A stretch of DNA of 64,000 nt from Sinomonas susongensis. GTDB taxonomy: Bacteria; Actinomycetota; Actinomycetes; Actinomycetales; Micrococcaceae. The position numbers and the translations under genes were made by a program. Location of the stretch: positions 186,001 through 250,000 of the forward strand of contig NZ_SSNH01000006.1 of NCBI RefSeq assembly GCF_005877005.1, in the 5' to 3' direction. Shown one piece after another: positions 53,307 to 62,860 of this stretch (the stretch's first letter is position 1; each line of letters opens with the position of its first letter). The notes under the pieces were generated by a model. The model saw nothing but the letters and a program-made list of their open reading frames with translations. It was not told the DNA's origin and made no database searches.

Positions 53307-53651
53307 TCAGGATCGCTTTTTCGCGGCGCCTACCTTGAGCCAGAGGGTGTCACCCTCGACCCGGTCCAGGTCGTCCGAAGCGACATATTCATGGCCTCCG
53401 AACAGGCCGGACCTGTCGATCTTCACGTAGCCCAGCCGTAGAAGTCTCTCAGCGGTATGTCTGGGCAGCCTGGAGGTTTCGGCGAAGTCGTCAATGACGC
53501 TGCCCACGAGCCCCCCGGTTTCAGGAGCAGTCTGGCCGTCCGCCGTCACTGCATCCGGATCGCCCATCTTGAGGTCGTCGACCTTGCCGATCTTCTTTCC
53601 ATCCGGCCCGACGACGTGCATTCCTTCTCGTACCTGCTCGATGACCATCAT
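53307..53651 (-). CDS. DUF2171/PRC-barrel-like protein
   Basis: A 114-residue protein beginning VIEQVREGMHVVGPDGKKIGKVDDLKMGD, typical of DUF2171/PRC-barrel proteins, and ending in a region of YVKIDRSGLFGGHEYVASDDLDRV. ATG 53651 follows GAGG; ATG 53648 is equivalent. Role unknown; such proteins are often stress- or envelope-associated. Confidence 0.75.
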   Translation of the reverse strand: MMVIEQVREGMHVVGPDGKKIGKVDDLKMGDPDAVTADGQTAPETGGLVGSVIDDFAETSRLPRHTAERLLRLGYVKIDRSGLFGGHEYVASDDLDRVEGDTLWLKVGAAKKRS

Positions 53652-53745
53652 GGTTGGCCTCTTTCCACCGGTCCGGTGAGGGATGCCCACATTGTAGAAC
53701 CGGCGCCGCGCTACGAGAATGCGCAGAGGCGGCGAACTTGTCCGT

Positions 53746-54432
53746 TCAGAAGCCGCGTGCGGCGTACGTCGGGACGTCGAAGCGCTGGCCCGCCGGATGC
53801 GGCGGCAGCAGGGTGAAGGCGAGCACAACAAAGCCCCCGACGAAGGGGACCAAGGCGATGAGGTACATCCATCCGCTCATGTTCACGTCGTGCAGCCGGC
53901 GGACAGTCAGCGCGAGCGTCGGAACAAGGATGGCCAGGGCCCAGATCAGCACGAGGATGTACGCGATGATCGCGACCGGCCCGAGGGTCGGGGTCACGTA
54001 GCTCTGTCCGTGGTAGGTGCTCCGGGTGTAGGTCATGCCGGCGAAGACGAAGATTTCCATCAGGAGGCCGACCAGGCTCCCGGCGAGGGTCCACCACCAG
54101 TACTCCGCACGGCTCGCGCGGCCCGAGAACGTGGCGTACTTCTTGAAGAACCTCTGGACCGCATCTCTGAACGGGGCACCGTAGTAGGGCGCCCACAGCG
54201 GAGGGGCAGTGTTGAAACCGCCTGGGGCATGGCCCGGGTACTGCTGCGGGTACGGGTACTGCTGGCCGTAGGGGTAGGGCTGCGGATATTGGTACGGCCC
54301 GCCGTAAGGGTGCTGCTGGCCGTACGGATACGGCTGGCCGTACGGATACGGCCCGCCGTACGGATACGGCTGGTCCGGGGACTGCGGATGGTTGGGGTCC
54401 TGCTGAGGGTCGGGATTCTGCGGCGTGGTCAT
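53746..54432 (-). CDS. DUF805 membrane protein with Tyr/Pro/Gly-rich N-terminus
   Basis: A 228-residue protein. Residues 1-70 are a low-complexity tail of PYPYG-type repeats; residues 80-220 form a DUF805 domain with about four TM helices (RASRAEYWWWTLAGSLVGLL, LALTVRRLHDVNMSGW). ATG 54432 follows GGGGGA. Repeat-rich cytosolic tails of this kind are common in actinobacterial membrane proteins; function unknown. Confidence 0.85.
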   Translation of the reverse strand: MTTPQNPDPQQDPNHPQSPDQPYPYGGPYPYGQPYPYGQQHPYGGPYQYPQPYPYGQQYPYPQQYPGHAPGGFNTAPPLWAPYYGAPFRDAVQRFFKKYATFSGRASRAEYWWWTLAGSLVGLLMEIFVFAGMTYTRSTYHGQSYVTPTLGPVAIIAYILVLIWALAILVPTLALTVRRLHDVNMSGWMYLIALVPFVGGFVVLAFTLLPPHPAGQRFDVPTYAARGF

Positions 54433-54593
54433 GGGTCCCCCTGCGTCCAATGTGATGACGAGCCGATACTACGGGCCGTTGGACATGTGCGACAGGGGTG
54501 CCCCAAGGAGCTCTGGCTCTCGCTGCCCCTTCGGCCGGCCTCGGACGAGCAGCCGTCTAGGGCCCCAAACGGGTGGTGGCAGCGCCGAAACGC

Positions 54594-54637
54594 AAAAGCC
54601 CCTCTCCGATCCGCGTTTCCGCAGGCCGAAGAGGGGC
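54594..54637 (-). terminator. factor-independent terminator of tRNA-Thr
   Basis: On the minus strand GCCCCTCT pairs with AGAGGGGC (arms at 54630-54637 and 54598-54605) and is followed by TTTT (54594-54597). It starts only 3 nt after the tRNA 3' end. Confidence 0.75.
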
Positions 54638-54639
54638 AG

Positions 54640-54715
54640 TGGAGCCTCCTAGCAGGATCGAACTGCTGACCTTCTCATTACGAGTGAGACGCTCTACCGT
54701 CTGAGCTAAGGAGGC
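54640..54715 (-). tRNA. tRNA-Thr(CGT)
   Basis: A full cloverleaf on the minus strand: acceptor GCCTCCT/AGGAGGC, D-arm TTAGCTCAGACGGTAGAGC, anticodon stem TCTCA/TGAGA with loop CTCGTAA (anticodon CGT) and T-arm with GTTCGATCC. The CCA end is encoded (54640-54642). A terminator follows directly. Confidence 0.93.
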
Positions 54716-54779
54716 AACCGGATAGGCCGCCGAAGCGGAACCACCGAGTGAATACTCTAGTGGAGCGGGCTGTCCGGGG

Positions 54780-55220
54780 TCAAAACGAACGGTCGGCCGT
54801 CGTCCTGCCCAAGTATTCGACCGCACACGCGACGGCCGCGGAGAAGAGCCGCCACGAGCGGTAGTGAGCCGAATCGACGTAGGCGCTCCCGCCCTGGCTT
54901 CGCAGGCACGCGAGCGTGCTCTGCCGACCGCCCGGTCGTTCGGGGTACACGACGATGTCCACCGAACCGATCATCCCGAGGGCGAGGCGCGCCCCGGTCC
55001 CTTTCAGAGCAGCCCGGAGCTGCCTGCTGACCTGCAGTCTGTCCAGCGCGGTGGTCCCCGTCACCCTGTGCTCCCCATGTTGTCTGGCCGCCCGGGCGGT
55101 GGCCGCCACCCTCAGCGTGGCGTCGCCGCTGGGGGAGAACAAGTGCACCGCGCCGTATGACGCAATATTCCCTAAATTCCCTGGGGATCTGGCTCCGAAT
55201 CTTTCTCGGGAGCTGTTCAT
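54780..55220 (-). CDS. hypothetical protein, 146 aa
   Basis: Not recognised. The frame includes a helix-rich part (RLQVSRQLRAALKGTGARLALGMIGSVDIVVYPERPGG) and CLRSQGGSAYVDSAHYRSWRLFSAAVACAVEYLG, with mild hydrophobicity near the end. Only GCAGG precedes ATG 55220. It lies upstream of the tRNA gene on the same strand; a later start is possible. Confidence 0.45.
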   Translation of the reverse strand: MNSSRERFGARSPGNLGNIASYGAVHLFSPSGDATLRVAATARAARQHGEHRVTGTTALDRLQVSRQLRAALKGTGARLALGMIGSVDIVVYPERPGGRQSTLACLRSQGGSAYVDSAHYRSWRLFSAAVACAVEYLGRTTADRSF

Positions 55221-55321
55221 CCTGCGTACGCGGCGAATTCAGGGTCGGGACGCGAGTGGATGCCACGGTGGTAATTCAGTCGCCGGAGCTGCCCGGCGCA
55301 AGAGAGAATTCGGGAGCCTAA

Positions 55322-56044
55322 GTGTCTGTGCCGAACCTGCCGCCGGCCGTGGCCCGCTGCATCCGTCTCGCCGTACTCGATCTGAACGGCACGACGGTCG
55401 TGGACGGAGGCGCCGCGGAGCGGGCCATCGCCGAGGTGCTGGGCACATTCGGTATTTCGGGGGAGCGGCTCGAAGCAGCGCTTGCAATGTCGCGGCGCAG
55501 CGCGGGGCTGGACAGGGCCGAGCTTTTCGAGCGGATCTTCCCGGACGACGCCGAGAGCGCTCGGGCGGCGAGCCGCGCCTTCGCGGTTGCCTATGACCGG
55601 ATGATCACGGCTGGTTGCCTCAGCCCGGTCCCGGGGGCGGAGGAGACGATTCACGTCCTCCGAGAGCACGGCGTCAAGGTCTGCCTCGCCACCGGATTCG
55701 GGCGTCACACGCAGAACAGCGTGCTCGACGCACTCGGCTGGATGGGCCTCGCCGACCTTTCGCTCTGCTCGGAGGACGCGGGCCGGGGACGTCCTTACCC
55801 GGACATGGTCCTCACCGCAGTGCTGGCACTCGATCTCGACGACGTGCGAGAGGTCCTCGTTGCCGGGGACACGACGGCGGACATCACCTCGGCCCTCCGC
55901 GCGGGGGCCGGCGCCGCAGTCGGCGTCCTGACCGGCGCGCAGATGGCAGGCGAGCTCCGAGCGGCGGGAGCGACCGCCGTCGTCAGTTCGGTCGCAGACC
56001 TGCCGAGCCTCCTGTGGGGCCGAGAGGCAATCGCAGCAGGCTAG
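55322..56044 (+). CDS. phosphonatase-like HAD hydrolase
   Basis: A 240-residue HAD protein: motif I AVLDLNGTTV (D18 region), motif II ATGFG, motif III GRGRPYPDMV, motif IV VAGDTTADI. It matches the PhnX-like hydrolase subgroup, but the second aspartate of DxD is replaced by asparagine (DLN), which is known in phosphonatase-like members. GTG 55322 start. The substrate is unknown; no phosphonate genes are nearby. Confidence 0.82.
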   Translation: MSVPNLPPAVARCIRLAVLDLNGTTVVDGGAAERAIAEVLGTFGISGERLEAALAMSRRSAGLDRAELFERIFPDDAESARAASRAFAVAYDRMITAGCLSPVPGAEETIHVLREHGVKVCLATGFGRHTQNSVLDALGWMGLADLSLCSEDAGRGRPYPDMVLTAVLALDLDDVREVLVAGDTTADITSALRAGAGAAVGVLTGAQMAGELRAAGATAVVSSVADLPSLLWGREAIAAG

Positions 56045-56058
56045 GGGCGTCGGCCTCT

Positions 56059-57615
56059 TCAGCAGCGAGTGCCGTCTTTCGGGGCAGCCCCGCCGACGAG
56101 GTAGCCGTCCACGGCGTTGTCGATGCAGCTCGAGCCGCGCCCGTACGCAGTGTGGCCCTGGCCATTCCAGGTGAGCAGGCCCGCGTTCCCGAGTTCGTTC
56201 CGGAGGGATTGCGCCCACGGGTAGGGAGTGGCCGGGTCTCCGGTGGTGCCGACGACGACGATCGGGCTGCTTCCCGTGTAGTGCGCCGGGGCGGGGGAGC
56301 GCACCGGCTTGTACGGCCAGTCGCGGCAGTTGACGCCTCCGTAGGCGAAGAACTGGCCGAAGGTCGGCGAGGCCTGCGTGAGCTGAGCGGCCTCTGCGGC
56401 CATGCCCGCAGCGTCCGACGGTTCGGAGTAGTCGAGGCAGTTGTAGGCCATGAAGGCGAAGTTGCTGTTGGAGGAGTACGTTCCGTCCGAGGCGCGGTCG
56501 GCCGCGAGGTCGGAGAGCCGGAGCATTGCCGTCCCGTCGCCCCTGAGCGCGCTCGTGAGGGCGTCTGTGAGGGCGCTCCAGTTCTGGTCGTTGTAGAGCG
56601 GGATGATCATGCCGTTCACGAAGTCTGTGATCGGCAGGATGCGTCCGCTCGTCGTCGGCATGGGCTGCTTCACGACCGACTGGAGGAGGTTCTGCACCTG
56701 GGCGACTGCCTCGTCCTCACTGCCGTGGAGCGGGCAGCCGGAACCGGCCAGGCACGATCGGATGTAGGCGTGGAGGGCATCCTCGAACCCCTTCGCCTGC
56801 CCGATCGTGATCTCGCTTGCCGTGAGCGCCGGATCGAGGGCGCCGTCGAGCACGAACCGTCCTACCCGGTCCGAGAAGAGCGAGGCGTAGGTCGCACCGA
56901 GGAAGGTCCCGTAGGAGAACCCGAGGTAGTTGAGCTTGGACTGCCCCGCAGCAACGGCCCGGATGACGTCCATGTCCCTGGCAGAGCTCACAGTGTCCGT
57001 GTGCGCGAGGACGGGCCCAGTGTTCGCCTTGCACGCGTCGATGACGGTCTTCTGCTCCGCGAAGGACTGTTCGAGGCCGGCCGGCGTCGACGGATCGATG
57101 TTCATCTGCCGGGCCGCGTCCTCCTGCGAGGCGTTCAGGCACGTGACCGGCGCGGAGCGCTTCACGCCGCGGGGATCCCAGCCGATGATGTTGTACGCGT
57201 CCCTCAGCTTCTGCGAGAACATCTGGGTCGCGGAGTCGCGGACGAGGTCGATTCCGGACGCGCCGGGGCCACCGGGATTCACGAGAAGGCCCGCGGAGGT
57301 GTTCTTCCCCCGGAGACGGGCGACGGCGAGCTGGATCGTGTCGCCGTCGGGCTTCGAGTAGTCCACAGGCACGGTGACCTTCGCGCACTCGAGCCCGTTC
57401 TCGCACGACGACCACTGGATCTGCTGCTGGTAGAACTTCGCCAGCTCCGGAGGGGCACCAGCGGTGGCCGAGGGGTCCAGCCCCGGCGTCGCCCCCTGGC
57501 CCGGGCTCAGGAGGGGCGTGCAGGCGGTGAGGGCAAGCACGATCACCGCGAGGCCCGCGATCACGGCGAGAACCGCGCGGAGGGGAGACCCCTGGTTTGG
57601 GGCAGGTGTGCTCAC
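56059..57615 (-). CDS. secreted lipoprotein alpha/beta-hydrolase (tripeptidyl aminopeptidase-like)
   Basis: A 518-residue exported serine hydrolase. Signal peptide with lipobox LTAC (cysteine about 32), then VNPGGPGASG (oxyanion region), nucleophile elbow GFSYGT, the acid in GTTGDPATPY, and histidine GQGHTAYG. The C-terminal TAP-like domain matches Streptomyces SlpD/E-type peptidases, which trim N-terminal tripeptides from secreted proteins. It is encoded next to holB on the same strand. Confidence 0.9.
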   Translation of the reverse strand: MSTPAPNQGSPLRAVLAVIAGLAVIVLALTACTPLLSPGQGATPGLDPSATAGAPPELAKFYQQQIQWSSCENGLECAKVTVPVDYSKPDGDTIQLAVARLRGKNTSAGLLVNPGGPGASGIDLVRDSATQMFSQKLRDAYNIIGWDPRGVKRSAPVTCLNASQEDAARQMNIDPSTPAGLEQSFAEQKTVIDACKANTGPVLAHTDTVSSARDMDVIRAVAAGQSKLNYLGFSYGTFLGATYASLFSDRVGRFVLDGALDPALTASEITIGQAKGFEDALHAYIRSCLAGSGCPLHGSEDEAVAQVQNLLQSVVKQPMPTTSGRILPITDFVNGMIIPLYNDQNWSALTDALTSALRGDGTAMLRLSDLAADRASDGTYSSNSNFAFMAYNCLDYSEPSDAAGMAAEAAQLTQASPTFGQFFAYGGVNCRDWPYKPVRSPAPAHYTGSSPIVVVGTTGDPATPYPWAQSLRNELGNAGLLTWNGQGHTAYGRGSSCIDNAVDGYLVGGAAPKDGTRC

Positions 57616-57628
57616 AGGGGCTGTCTCC

Positions 57629-58771
57629 TCAGATCAGGCTTACTGCCATGGCCTCGACCGCGAGGAGCGGGGCCACATTCGTGGTCGTGATGCGTTGTCT
57701 CGTGGTGTTAACCGCATCCATGCGGGTCAGGGTTACGTCGGGGGTCGAAGCTGCCGCGAACTCGGCGATCTCGGCGGCGATCTCCGTGTTCACGGGCTCG
57801 ACCCCGCCGCCGAGCTGGACCATGAGCACGTCCCGGTAGAACGAGAGCAGGTCCGTGAGGGTCCGATCGAGGGAGTCGGTGACCGAGCGCTTTGCCCGGC
57901 GCTTCTGATCCTCTTCGAGCTGGCGCACTTGAGCGCGGAGGCTCGGCGGCAGCTTCTCGTCGCCGGAGACCCCGAGGGTCTCGAGGAGGCGTGCCCGCTC
58001 CTGCGCGTCCCGCTCCTCATTGGAGCTCGCGGCCTCGTCGGTTGCGATCTTCACGAGCTGCTCCGCGAGGACCACGGCCTGCGAGACGGTGGAGAGGGTG
58101 AGCGGCAGCCGCACAGTCGCGGCGCGCCGCTCGCGCGCGGCCCCGTCGTGGACGAGCCGGCGGGCGATCCCGATGTGGCTCTGCGCCGCGCGGGCAGCCT
58201 GTTGCGCGAGCTCGGGGGCCGCGCCGTCGCGCTCCACGAGCAGCGCGGCGACGTCGTCGACGGGCGGCAGGCGCAGGTTCACGGCCCGGCAGCGTGAACG
58301 GATCGTGACGAGGACGTCGGCGGGCGACGGCGCGCAGAGCATCCACACTGTCCGGGGTGTGGGCTCCTCGATCGCCTTGAGCAGGACGTTCGTGGTGCGT
58401 TCGGCCATGCGGTCGGCGTCCTCGACGACGACGATGCGCCAGCGCCCGGTCGATGGGCGATCGCCCGCCTTGGCGACGAGCTCTCGGGCCTCGTCGATGG
58501 TGATCGTGATCTTCTCGGTCCGCACGAAGGTCACGTCGCTGTGGGATTCCGCCAGCACCGTTCGGCACCCCGCGCACACGCCGCACCCACGCTGCGTGAC
58601 GTCGTCGGCCTCGCAGTTGAGAGCGGCGGCGAACGCCTTCGCCGCCGTCGACCGCCCCGAGCCCGGGGGGCCCGTGAAGAGCCACGCGTGCGTGAGCCCC
58701 TCGCCAGCGGCGGCACGCCGCAGCTGGTCGACGACGGGCTCCTGCCCGACGAGCTGCTCCCACACCGTCAT
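57629..58771 (-). CDS. holB: DNA polymerase III subunit delta'
   Basis: A 380-residue clamp-loader subunit. P-loop-like GPPGSGRST has arginine in place of the Walker lysine, consistent with a non-ATPase delta' role. Zinc-type cysteines lie in NCEADD and GCGVCAGC, and VVEDADRM/LLKAIEEP are typical. ATGA overlap with tmk upstream gives the usual actinobacterial tmk-holB pair. Confidence 0.93.
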   Translation of the reverse strand: MTVWEQLVGQEPVVDQLRRAAAGEGLTHAWLFTGPPGSGRSTAAKAFAAALNCEADDVTQRGCGVCAGCRTVLAESHSDVTFVRTEKITITIDEARELVAKAGDRPSTGRWRIVVVEDADRMAERTTNVLLKAIEEPTPRTVWMLCAPSPADVLVTIRSRCRAVNLRLPPVDDVAALLVERDGAAPELAQQAARAAQSHIGIARRLVHDGAARERRAATVRLPLTLSTVSQAVVLAEQLVKIATDEAASSNEERDAQERARLLETLGVSGDEKLPPSLRAQVRQLEEDQKRRAKRSVTDSLDRTLTDLLSFYRDVLMVQLGGGVEPVNTEIAAEIAEFAAASTPDVTLTRMDAVNTTRQRITTTNVAPLLAVEAMAVSLI

Positions 58772-59451
58772 GGGCGTGCCTCGAGCACCCGCGTGACCGC
58801 TGCGAGGATCCGCTCGGAGAGCTCTTCGAGGCTGCGCCGGCCGTCGAGCACGAGATACGAGTCAGGCCGGGCTTCGGCCAAGTCGAGGAATGCGGTGCGG
58901 ACGTCGCGGTGGAAGTCGTCGGACTCGGATTCGAGCCGGTCCTCGACTGCATCGTCGGCGGCCCGCCGCGCGCGCCCCTCGCCCTCGTCGACGTCGAGGA
59001 GCACCGTGAGATCGGGCCAGAGGCCGTCGGTCGCCCAGACATTGAGATCGCGGACGGGCTCGATGCCGAGACCGCGCGCAACCCCCTGATAGACGATGGA
59101 GGACCCTATGTAGCGGTCCGTGATGACCACGCTGCCTCGATCGAGGGCGGGCCGGATCGTCTGGGCGACATGGGCCGCGCGCGCGGCCGCGAAGATGAGG
59201 GCCTCGGTCCGTGCGTCGACTTCCCCCTGGCCGTGCTCGAGCACGAGGGACCGCAGCTTCTCTCCGATGGGAGTCCCACCCGGCTCGCGTGTGAGCAGGA
59301 CCTCGTGGCCGGCTGCAAGGAGCGAGCCCGCGAGGAGCCGGGCCTGAGTCGACTTCCCCGCGCCGTCGCCGCCCTCGAACGCGACGAAGAGGCCACGGGC
59401 GGGCCCGGGGCCAGGCGCACTGTCGGGGGTGGCGGGGGAGGAGGAGGTCAC
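58768..59451 (-). CDS. tmk: thymidylate kinase
   Basis: A 227-residue dTMP kinase: P-loop FEGGDGAGKSTQARLL, REPGGTPIGEKLR and DRYIGSSIVYQG (DRY/lid region). A short N-terminal extension (about 20 residues, Pro/Ala-rich) precedes the core. Coupled to holB by a 4-nt overlap; divergent from the cystathionine enzyme gene with 50 nt between. Confidence 0.95.
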   Translation of the reverse strand: MTSSSPATPDSAPGPGPARGLFVAFEGGDGAGKSTQARLLAGSLLAAGHEVLLTREPGGTPIGEKLRSLVLEHGQGEVDARTEALIFAAARAAHVAQTIRPALDRGSVVITDRYIGSSIVYQGVARGLGIEPVRDLNVWATDGLWPDLTVLLDVDEGEGRARRAADDAVEDRLESESDDFHRDVRTAFLDLAEARPDSYLVLDGRRSLEELSERILAAVTRVLEARP

Positions 59452-59501
59452 CGTCCAAGCCTACCGACTCAGGCCCACTCGCAGAGGCATACCCTAGGGG
59501 C

Positions 59502-60698
59502 ATGACCGACGTCCCGGAAGCCGGCTCCCCCCTGCCCGAGTACACCTTCCCGCATCTCGATGCCGCGGCGCTCTGCGCACTCTCGCCTGAGACGCTCGCA
59601 GTGGCAGCGGGCCGCCCTGAACGCGGGCACGATACGCCCGTGAACCCGAGTGTCGTCTTCTCGTCGACGTTCGTCGGGCTCGGGTCGGTGGGCGAGGGCG
59701 CGAGGGGCTACGCGCGCTTCTCCAACCCCACCTGGGAACCTTTCGAGGAGGCGGTGGCACGTCTCGAAGGCGCCGACATCCCCGCGCTCCTCTTCTCCTC
59801 CGGCATGGCCGCCGTCGCGGCCGCTCTGAGCCTCGTTCCGGTGGGCGGCGTGCTCGTCGCCCCCGCCCACGCATACTCGGGCACGCTCGGGCTTGCCCAG
59901 GCCAAAGGCGCACGCGGCGAACTCGAGCTCCGCTCCGTGGACATCGCAGACACGGAGGCCGTCACCGCTGCCCTCGACGGCGCCGACGTCCTGTGGGTCG
60001 AGAGCCCGACCAACCCCATGATGGAGGTAGCCGACCTCCCCGCCCTCGCCGCCGCCGCGCACGCCGCCGGCGCCCTCGTCGTCGTCGACAACACATTCAG
60101 CACCCCGCTCGGGCAGCGACCCCTCGCGGTGGGCGCCGACCTCGTCGTGCACTCCGCCACGAAGTACCTCGCAGGTCACTCCGACGTGCTGCTCGGCCTC
60201 GCCGTCACGGCCGACGACGAACTGCGGGCCAGGCTCCTGGGCCATCGAACGCTGCACGGGGCCATCGCCGGGCCCATGGAGGCGTGGCTCGGCCTCCGCG
60301 GCCTCCGCACCCTCGCGTTACGGGTCGAGCGCTCGCAGGCGACGGCGGCAGAGCTCGCCCGCCGCCTCGAGGGCCACCCGGCCGTGCGGCGAACCCGGTA
60401 CCCCGGCCTCCCCTCCGACCCCGGCCACGTCCGCGCCGCGGCCCAGTTCGACGGCTTCGGCTCGATCATCAGCATCGAGCTCGACGACGCCGCAGCAGCG
60501 GACGCGCTCGTCGCGGCGCTCGCCCTGTGGCTCCCCGCGACGTCGCTCGGAGGGGTCGAATCCACGATCGAGCGGCGCCGTCGTCACGCCGCCGAACCGG
60601 CGACCGTCCCCGAGGGCCTCGTGCGGCTGAGCGTGGGGATCGAGAACGTCGAGGACCTGTGGGCGGATCTGGCCCAGGGGCTCGACGCGCTCGCGTGA
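59502..60698 (+). CDS. cystathionine gamma-synthase/lyase family PLP enzyme
   Basis: A 398-residue Cys/Met-metabolism PLP enzyme: YARFSNPTWEPFEEAVARLEGA, SSGMAAVAAAL, WVESPTNPMMEVAD, PLP lysine in HSATKYLAGHSD, and the C-terminal GGVESTIERRRRH. Family members perform gamma-synthase, gamma-lyase or O-acetylhomoserine reactions; sequence alone does not separate them. No riboswitch was seen in the 50-nt leader. Confidence 0.88.
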   Translation: MTDVPEAGSPLPEYTFPHLDAAALCALSPETLAVAAGRPERGHDTPVNPSVVFSSTFVGLGSVGEGARGYARFSNPTWEPFEEAVARLEGADIPALLFSSGMAAVAAALSLVPVGGVLVAPAHAYSGTLGLAQAKGARGELELRSVDIADTEAVTAALDGADVLWVESPTNPMMEVADLPALAAAAHAAGALVVVDNTFSTPLGQRPLAVGADLVVHSATKYLAGHSDVLLGLAVTADDELRARLLGHRTLHGAIAGPMEAWLGLRGLRTLALRVERSQATAAELARRLEGHPAVRRTRYPGLPSDPGHVRAAAQFDGFGSIISIELDDAAAADALVAALALWLPATSLGGVESTIERRRRHAAEPATVPEGLVRLSVGIENVEDLWADLAQGLDALA

Positions 60699-60786
60699 GG
60701 CCGTGGAGCCCGGGAGACACGGATACGTCTCTTCGCGCTGGTCGTGTGGTCGCGCTGATCGCGCAGATCCTCTGTAGGCTGGGGGA

Positions 60787-61095
60787 GTGATCGGCAGCTA
60801 CATCATCGGCTACAGCGACCTCATCGTGGGCTACGCGGTCTCGCTGCTGTGCCTCGTCATCTCCCTGTGGGCCTTCATCGACTGCGCCACCCGCAGGGGA
60901 GAGGCCTTCGAAGCGGGATTCAAGCGCACGAAGGGCTTCTGGCTGGGCATCACCGGAGGCGCGACGCTCGTCGGGATCCTCGCTGCGGTGAGCCCCATCA
61001 GCCCGCTCTTCGGCCCGAGCCTGTTCACGCTCGCTGCCGTGACCGCCGCCGGCGTCTACCTCGCGGACGTCCGCCCGGCCGTCTCGTCGCGCTGA
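60787..61095 (+). CDS. DUF2516 family membrane protein
   Basis: A 102-residue small membrane protein with three hydrophobic segments (LIVGYAVSLLCLVISLWAFIDCATRR, FWLGITGGATLVGILAAV, LFTLAAVTAAGVYLADVRP), fitting the actinobacterial DUF2516 family. GTG 60787 follows GGGGGA. Function unknown. Confidence 0.85.
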   Translation: MIGSYIIGYSDLIVGYAVSLLCLVISLWAFIDCATRRGEAFEAGFKRTKGFWLGITGGATLVGILAAVSPISPLFGPSLFTLAAVTAAGVYLADVRPAVSSR

Positions 61096-61143
61096 CCTCA
61101 CTGATCCCCGGAGTGACCGCTACGACCCCGACGGGCTGAGAGC

Positions 61144-61962
61144 GTGGTCCAGAAGGCGAGCCCGATCAGGGCCACACGCGGGGGCCCCGTGGGGAATGTG
61201 ACCCGTGGGACCACCAATCCCAACCGTATGCGGCGGGTCGACCGCTGGATCACGGGCGTGCACGGGCGCCGCTTCCGGGCGCTGCCCGCCTCGCCCCTCG
61301 CGGTCGACCTCGGCTACGGCGCCTCGCCGGCGACCGCCGTCGAGCTTTTCGAACGGCTCCGCGCGGTGCGGGACGACTTCCGTCTCACCGGCATCGAGAT
61401 CGAGCCGGGACGGGTCGCGGCGGCCAAGCCGCTCGAGCGTGAGGGGCTCGACTTCCGGCTCGGCGGCTTCGAACTGCCGGTCGACGGCGCTCCCGCGCTC
61501 GTGCGCGCGTTCAACGTGCTGCGCCAGTACGAGGAGGCCGACGTCCCAGCGATCTGGGAGCTCGTCTGCTCCCGCCTCGCATCCGGCGGGCTGTTCGTCG
61601 AGGGGACGTGCGACGAGATCGGGCGCCGCGCCGCGTGGGTGGCGCTCGACAGCGGGGGCCCGCGGACGCTGTCCGTCGCCTTGCGCTTCGGCTCGTTCGA
61701 GCGGCCGTCCGACGTCGCGGAGCGGCTGCCGAAGGCGCTCATCCACCGCAATGTGCCCGGCGAGCGGATCCACGAATTCCTCGCGGCATTCGACGCACTC
61801 TGGGCCGCGGCGGCCCCGCTGGCTCCGTTCGGGAACCGTCAGCGGTGGATCACGGCGGCGCGCTCGCTCAAGGACGCAGGCTGGCCCGTGCTGCACGGCC
61901 CCGCGCGCTGGCGGCTCGGAGAGCTGACGGTCGCGTGGGAGGCCGTGGCTCCCTCCCGTTGA
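61144..61962 (+). CDS. class I SAM-dependent methyltransferase-like protein
   Basis: A 272-residue protein with motif I LAVDLGYGASPATAVELF (tyrosine in place of the usual cysteine) and GIEIEPGRVAAA as the acidic ribose-binding strand. The start is uncertain: GTG 61144, or GTG 61198 giving MTRGTTNPNRMRRVDRW, which looks like the natural N-terminus. Substrate unknown; conserved beside gpmA in this lineage by inference. Confidence 0.78.
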   Translation: MVQKASPIRATRGGPVGNVTRGTTNPNRMRRVDRWITGVHGRRFRALPASPLAVDLGYGASPATAVELFERLRAVRDDFRLTGIEIEPGRVAAAKPLEREGLDFRLGGFELPVDGAPALVRAFNVLRQYEEADVPAIWELVCSRLASGGLFVEGTCDEIGRRAAWVALDSGGPRTLSVALRFGSFERPSDVAERLPKALIHRNVPGERIHEFLAAFDALWAAAAPLAPFGNRQRWITAARSLKDAGWPVLHGPARWRLGELTVAWEAVAPSR

Positions 61963-62032
61963 GCGGTGACGGGGCGGTGTCACGGAAGGAAGGGCACGGG
62001 TTCCGTCGATTCGGCCCCGCTAGCATGAGTCC

Positions 62033-62779
62033 ATGACTTACACGCTGATCCTGCTGCGCCATGGGCACAGCGACTGGAACGCCAAGAACCTCTTCACGGG
62101 ATGGGTGGACGTCGACCTCAACGACCAGGGCCGCGAGGAGGCACAGCGCGGGGGGGAGCTGCTCGCCGAGAAGGGCCTCCTCCCGGACATCCTGTTCACG
62201 TCCCGTCTCAAGCGCGCGATCAACACGGCGAACCTCGCGCTCGCCGCTGCCGACCGCGGGTGGATCGACGTGAAGCGCTCATGGCGGCTCAACGAGCGCC
62301 ACTACGGCGCCCTGCAGGGCAAGGACAAGGCCCAGACGCTCGCCGAATTCGGCGAGGAGCAGTTCATGGAGTGGCGCCGCTCGTACGACGTTCCGCCGCC
62401 CCCGCTGGCCGACGACTCGGAGTTCTCGCAGGTGGGCGACCCGCGCTACGCGGACCTCGGCGACGACGTCCCGCGTACCGAGTGCCTCAAGGACGTCCTC
62501 GAGCGCCTCCTGCCGTACTGGGAATCGGAGATCAAGGCCGAGCTCGCGGCCGGCAAGACGGTGCTCGTCACGGCGCACGGCAACTCGCTGCGTGCCCTCG
62601 TGAAGCATCTGGACGGCATCAGCGATGACGACATCGCTGGCCTCAACATCCCCACGGGCATCCCGCTCGTCTACGAGCTCGACGAGGACTTCCGGCCCAC
62701 CAGCCCGGGAGGCACGTACCTCGACCCGGCGGCCGCGGCCGCGTCGATCGAGGCCGTGAAGAACCAGGGCAAGAAGTAG
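62033..62779 (+). CDS. gpmA: phosphoglycerate mutase, 2,3-BPG-dependent
   Basis: Glycolytic interconversion of 3- and 2-phosphoglycerate. The 248-residue protein has the phosphohistidine in [10 protein letters not shown], the [17 protein letters not shown] loop, [15 protein letters not shown] and [14 protein letters not shown]. Length and motifs are canonical. Followed by a strong terminator. Confidence 0.96.
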   Translation: MTYTLILLRHGHSDWNAKNLFTGWVDVDLNDQGREEAQRGGELLAEKGLLPDILFTSRLKRAINTANLALAAADRGWIDVKRSWRLNERHYGALQGKDKAQTLAEFGEEQFMEWRRSYDVPPPPLADDSEFSQVGDPRYADLGDDVPRTECLKDVLERLLPYWESEIKAELAAGKTVLVTAHGNSLRALVKHLDGISDDDIAGLNIPTGIPLVYELDEDFRPTSPGGTYLDPAAAAASIEAVKNQGKK

Positions 62780-62788
62780 CCGAGAACA

Positions 62789-62834
62789 GACGACGACGGC
62801 CGCCCACCGAACAAGGAGGGCGGCCGTCGTCGTC
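62789..62834. terminator. bidirectional terminator between gpmA and phoU
   Basis: A perfect 17-bp stem, GACGACGACGGCCGCCC (62789-62805) with GGGCGGCCGTCGTCGTC (62818-62834), 12-nt loop, located between two convergent genes. Confidence 0.8.
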
Positions 62835-62860
62835 TCTTGGGTTCCGGGGCCGGGCGGGCC

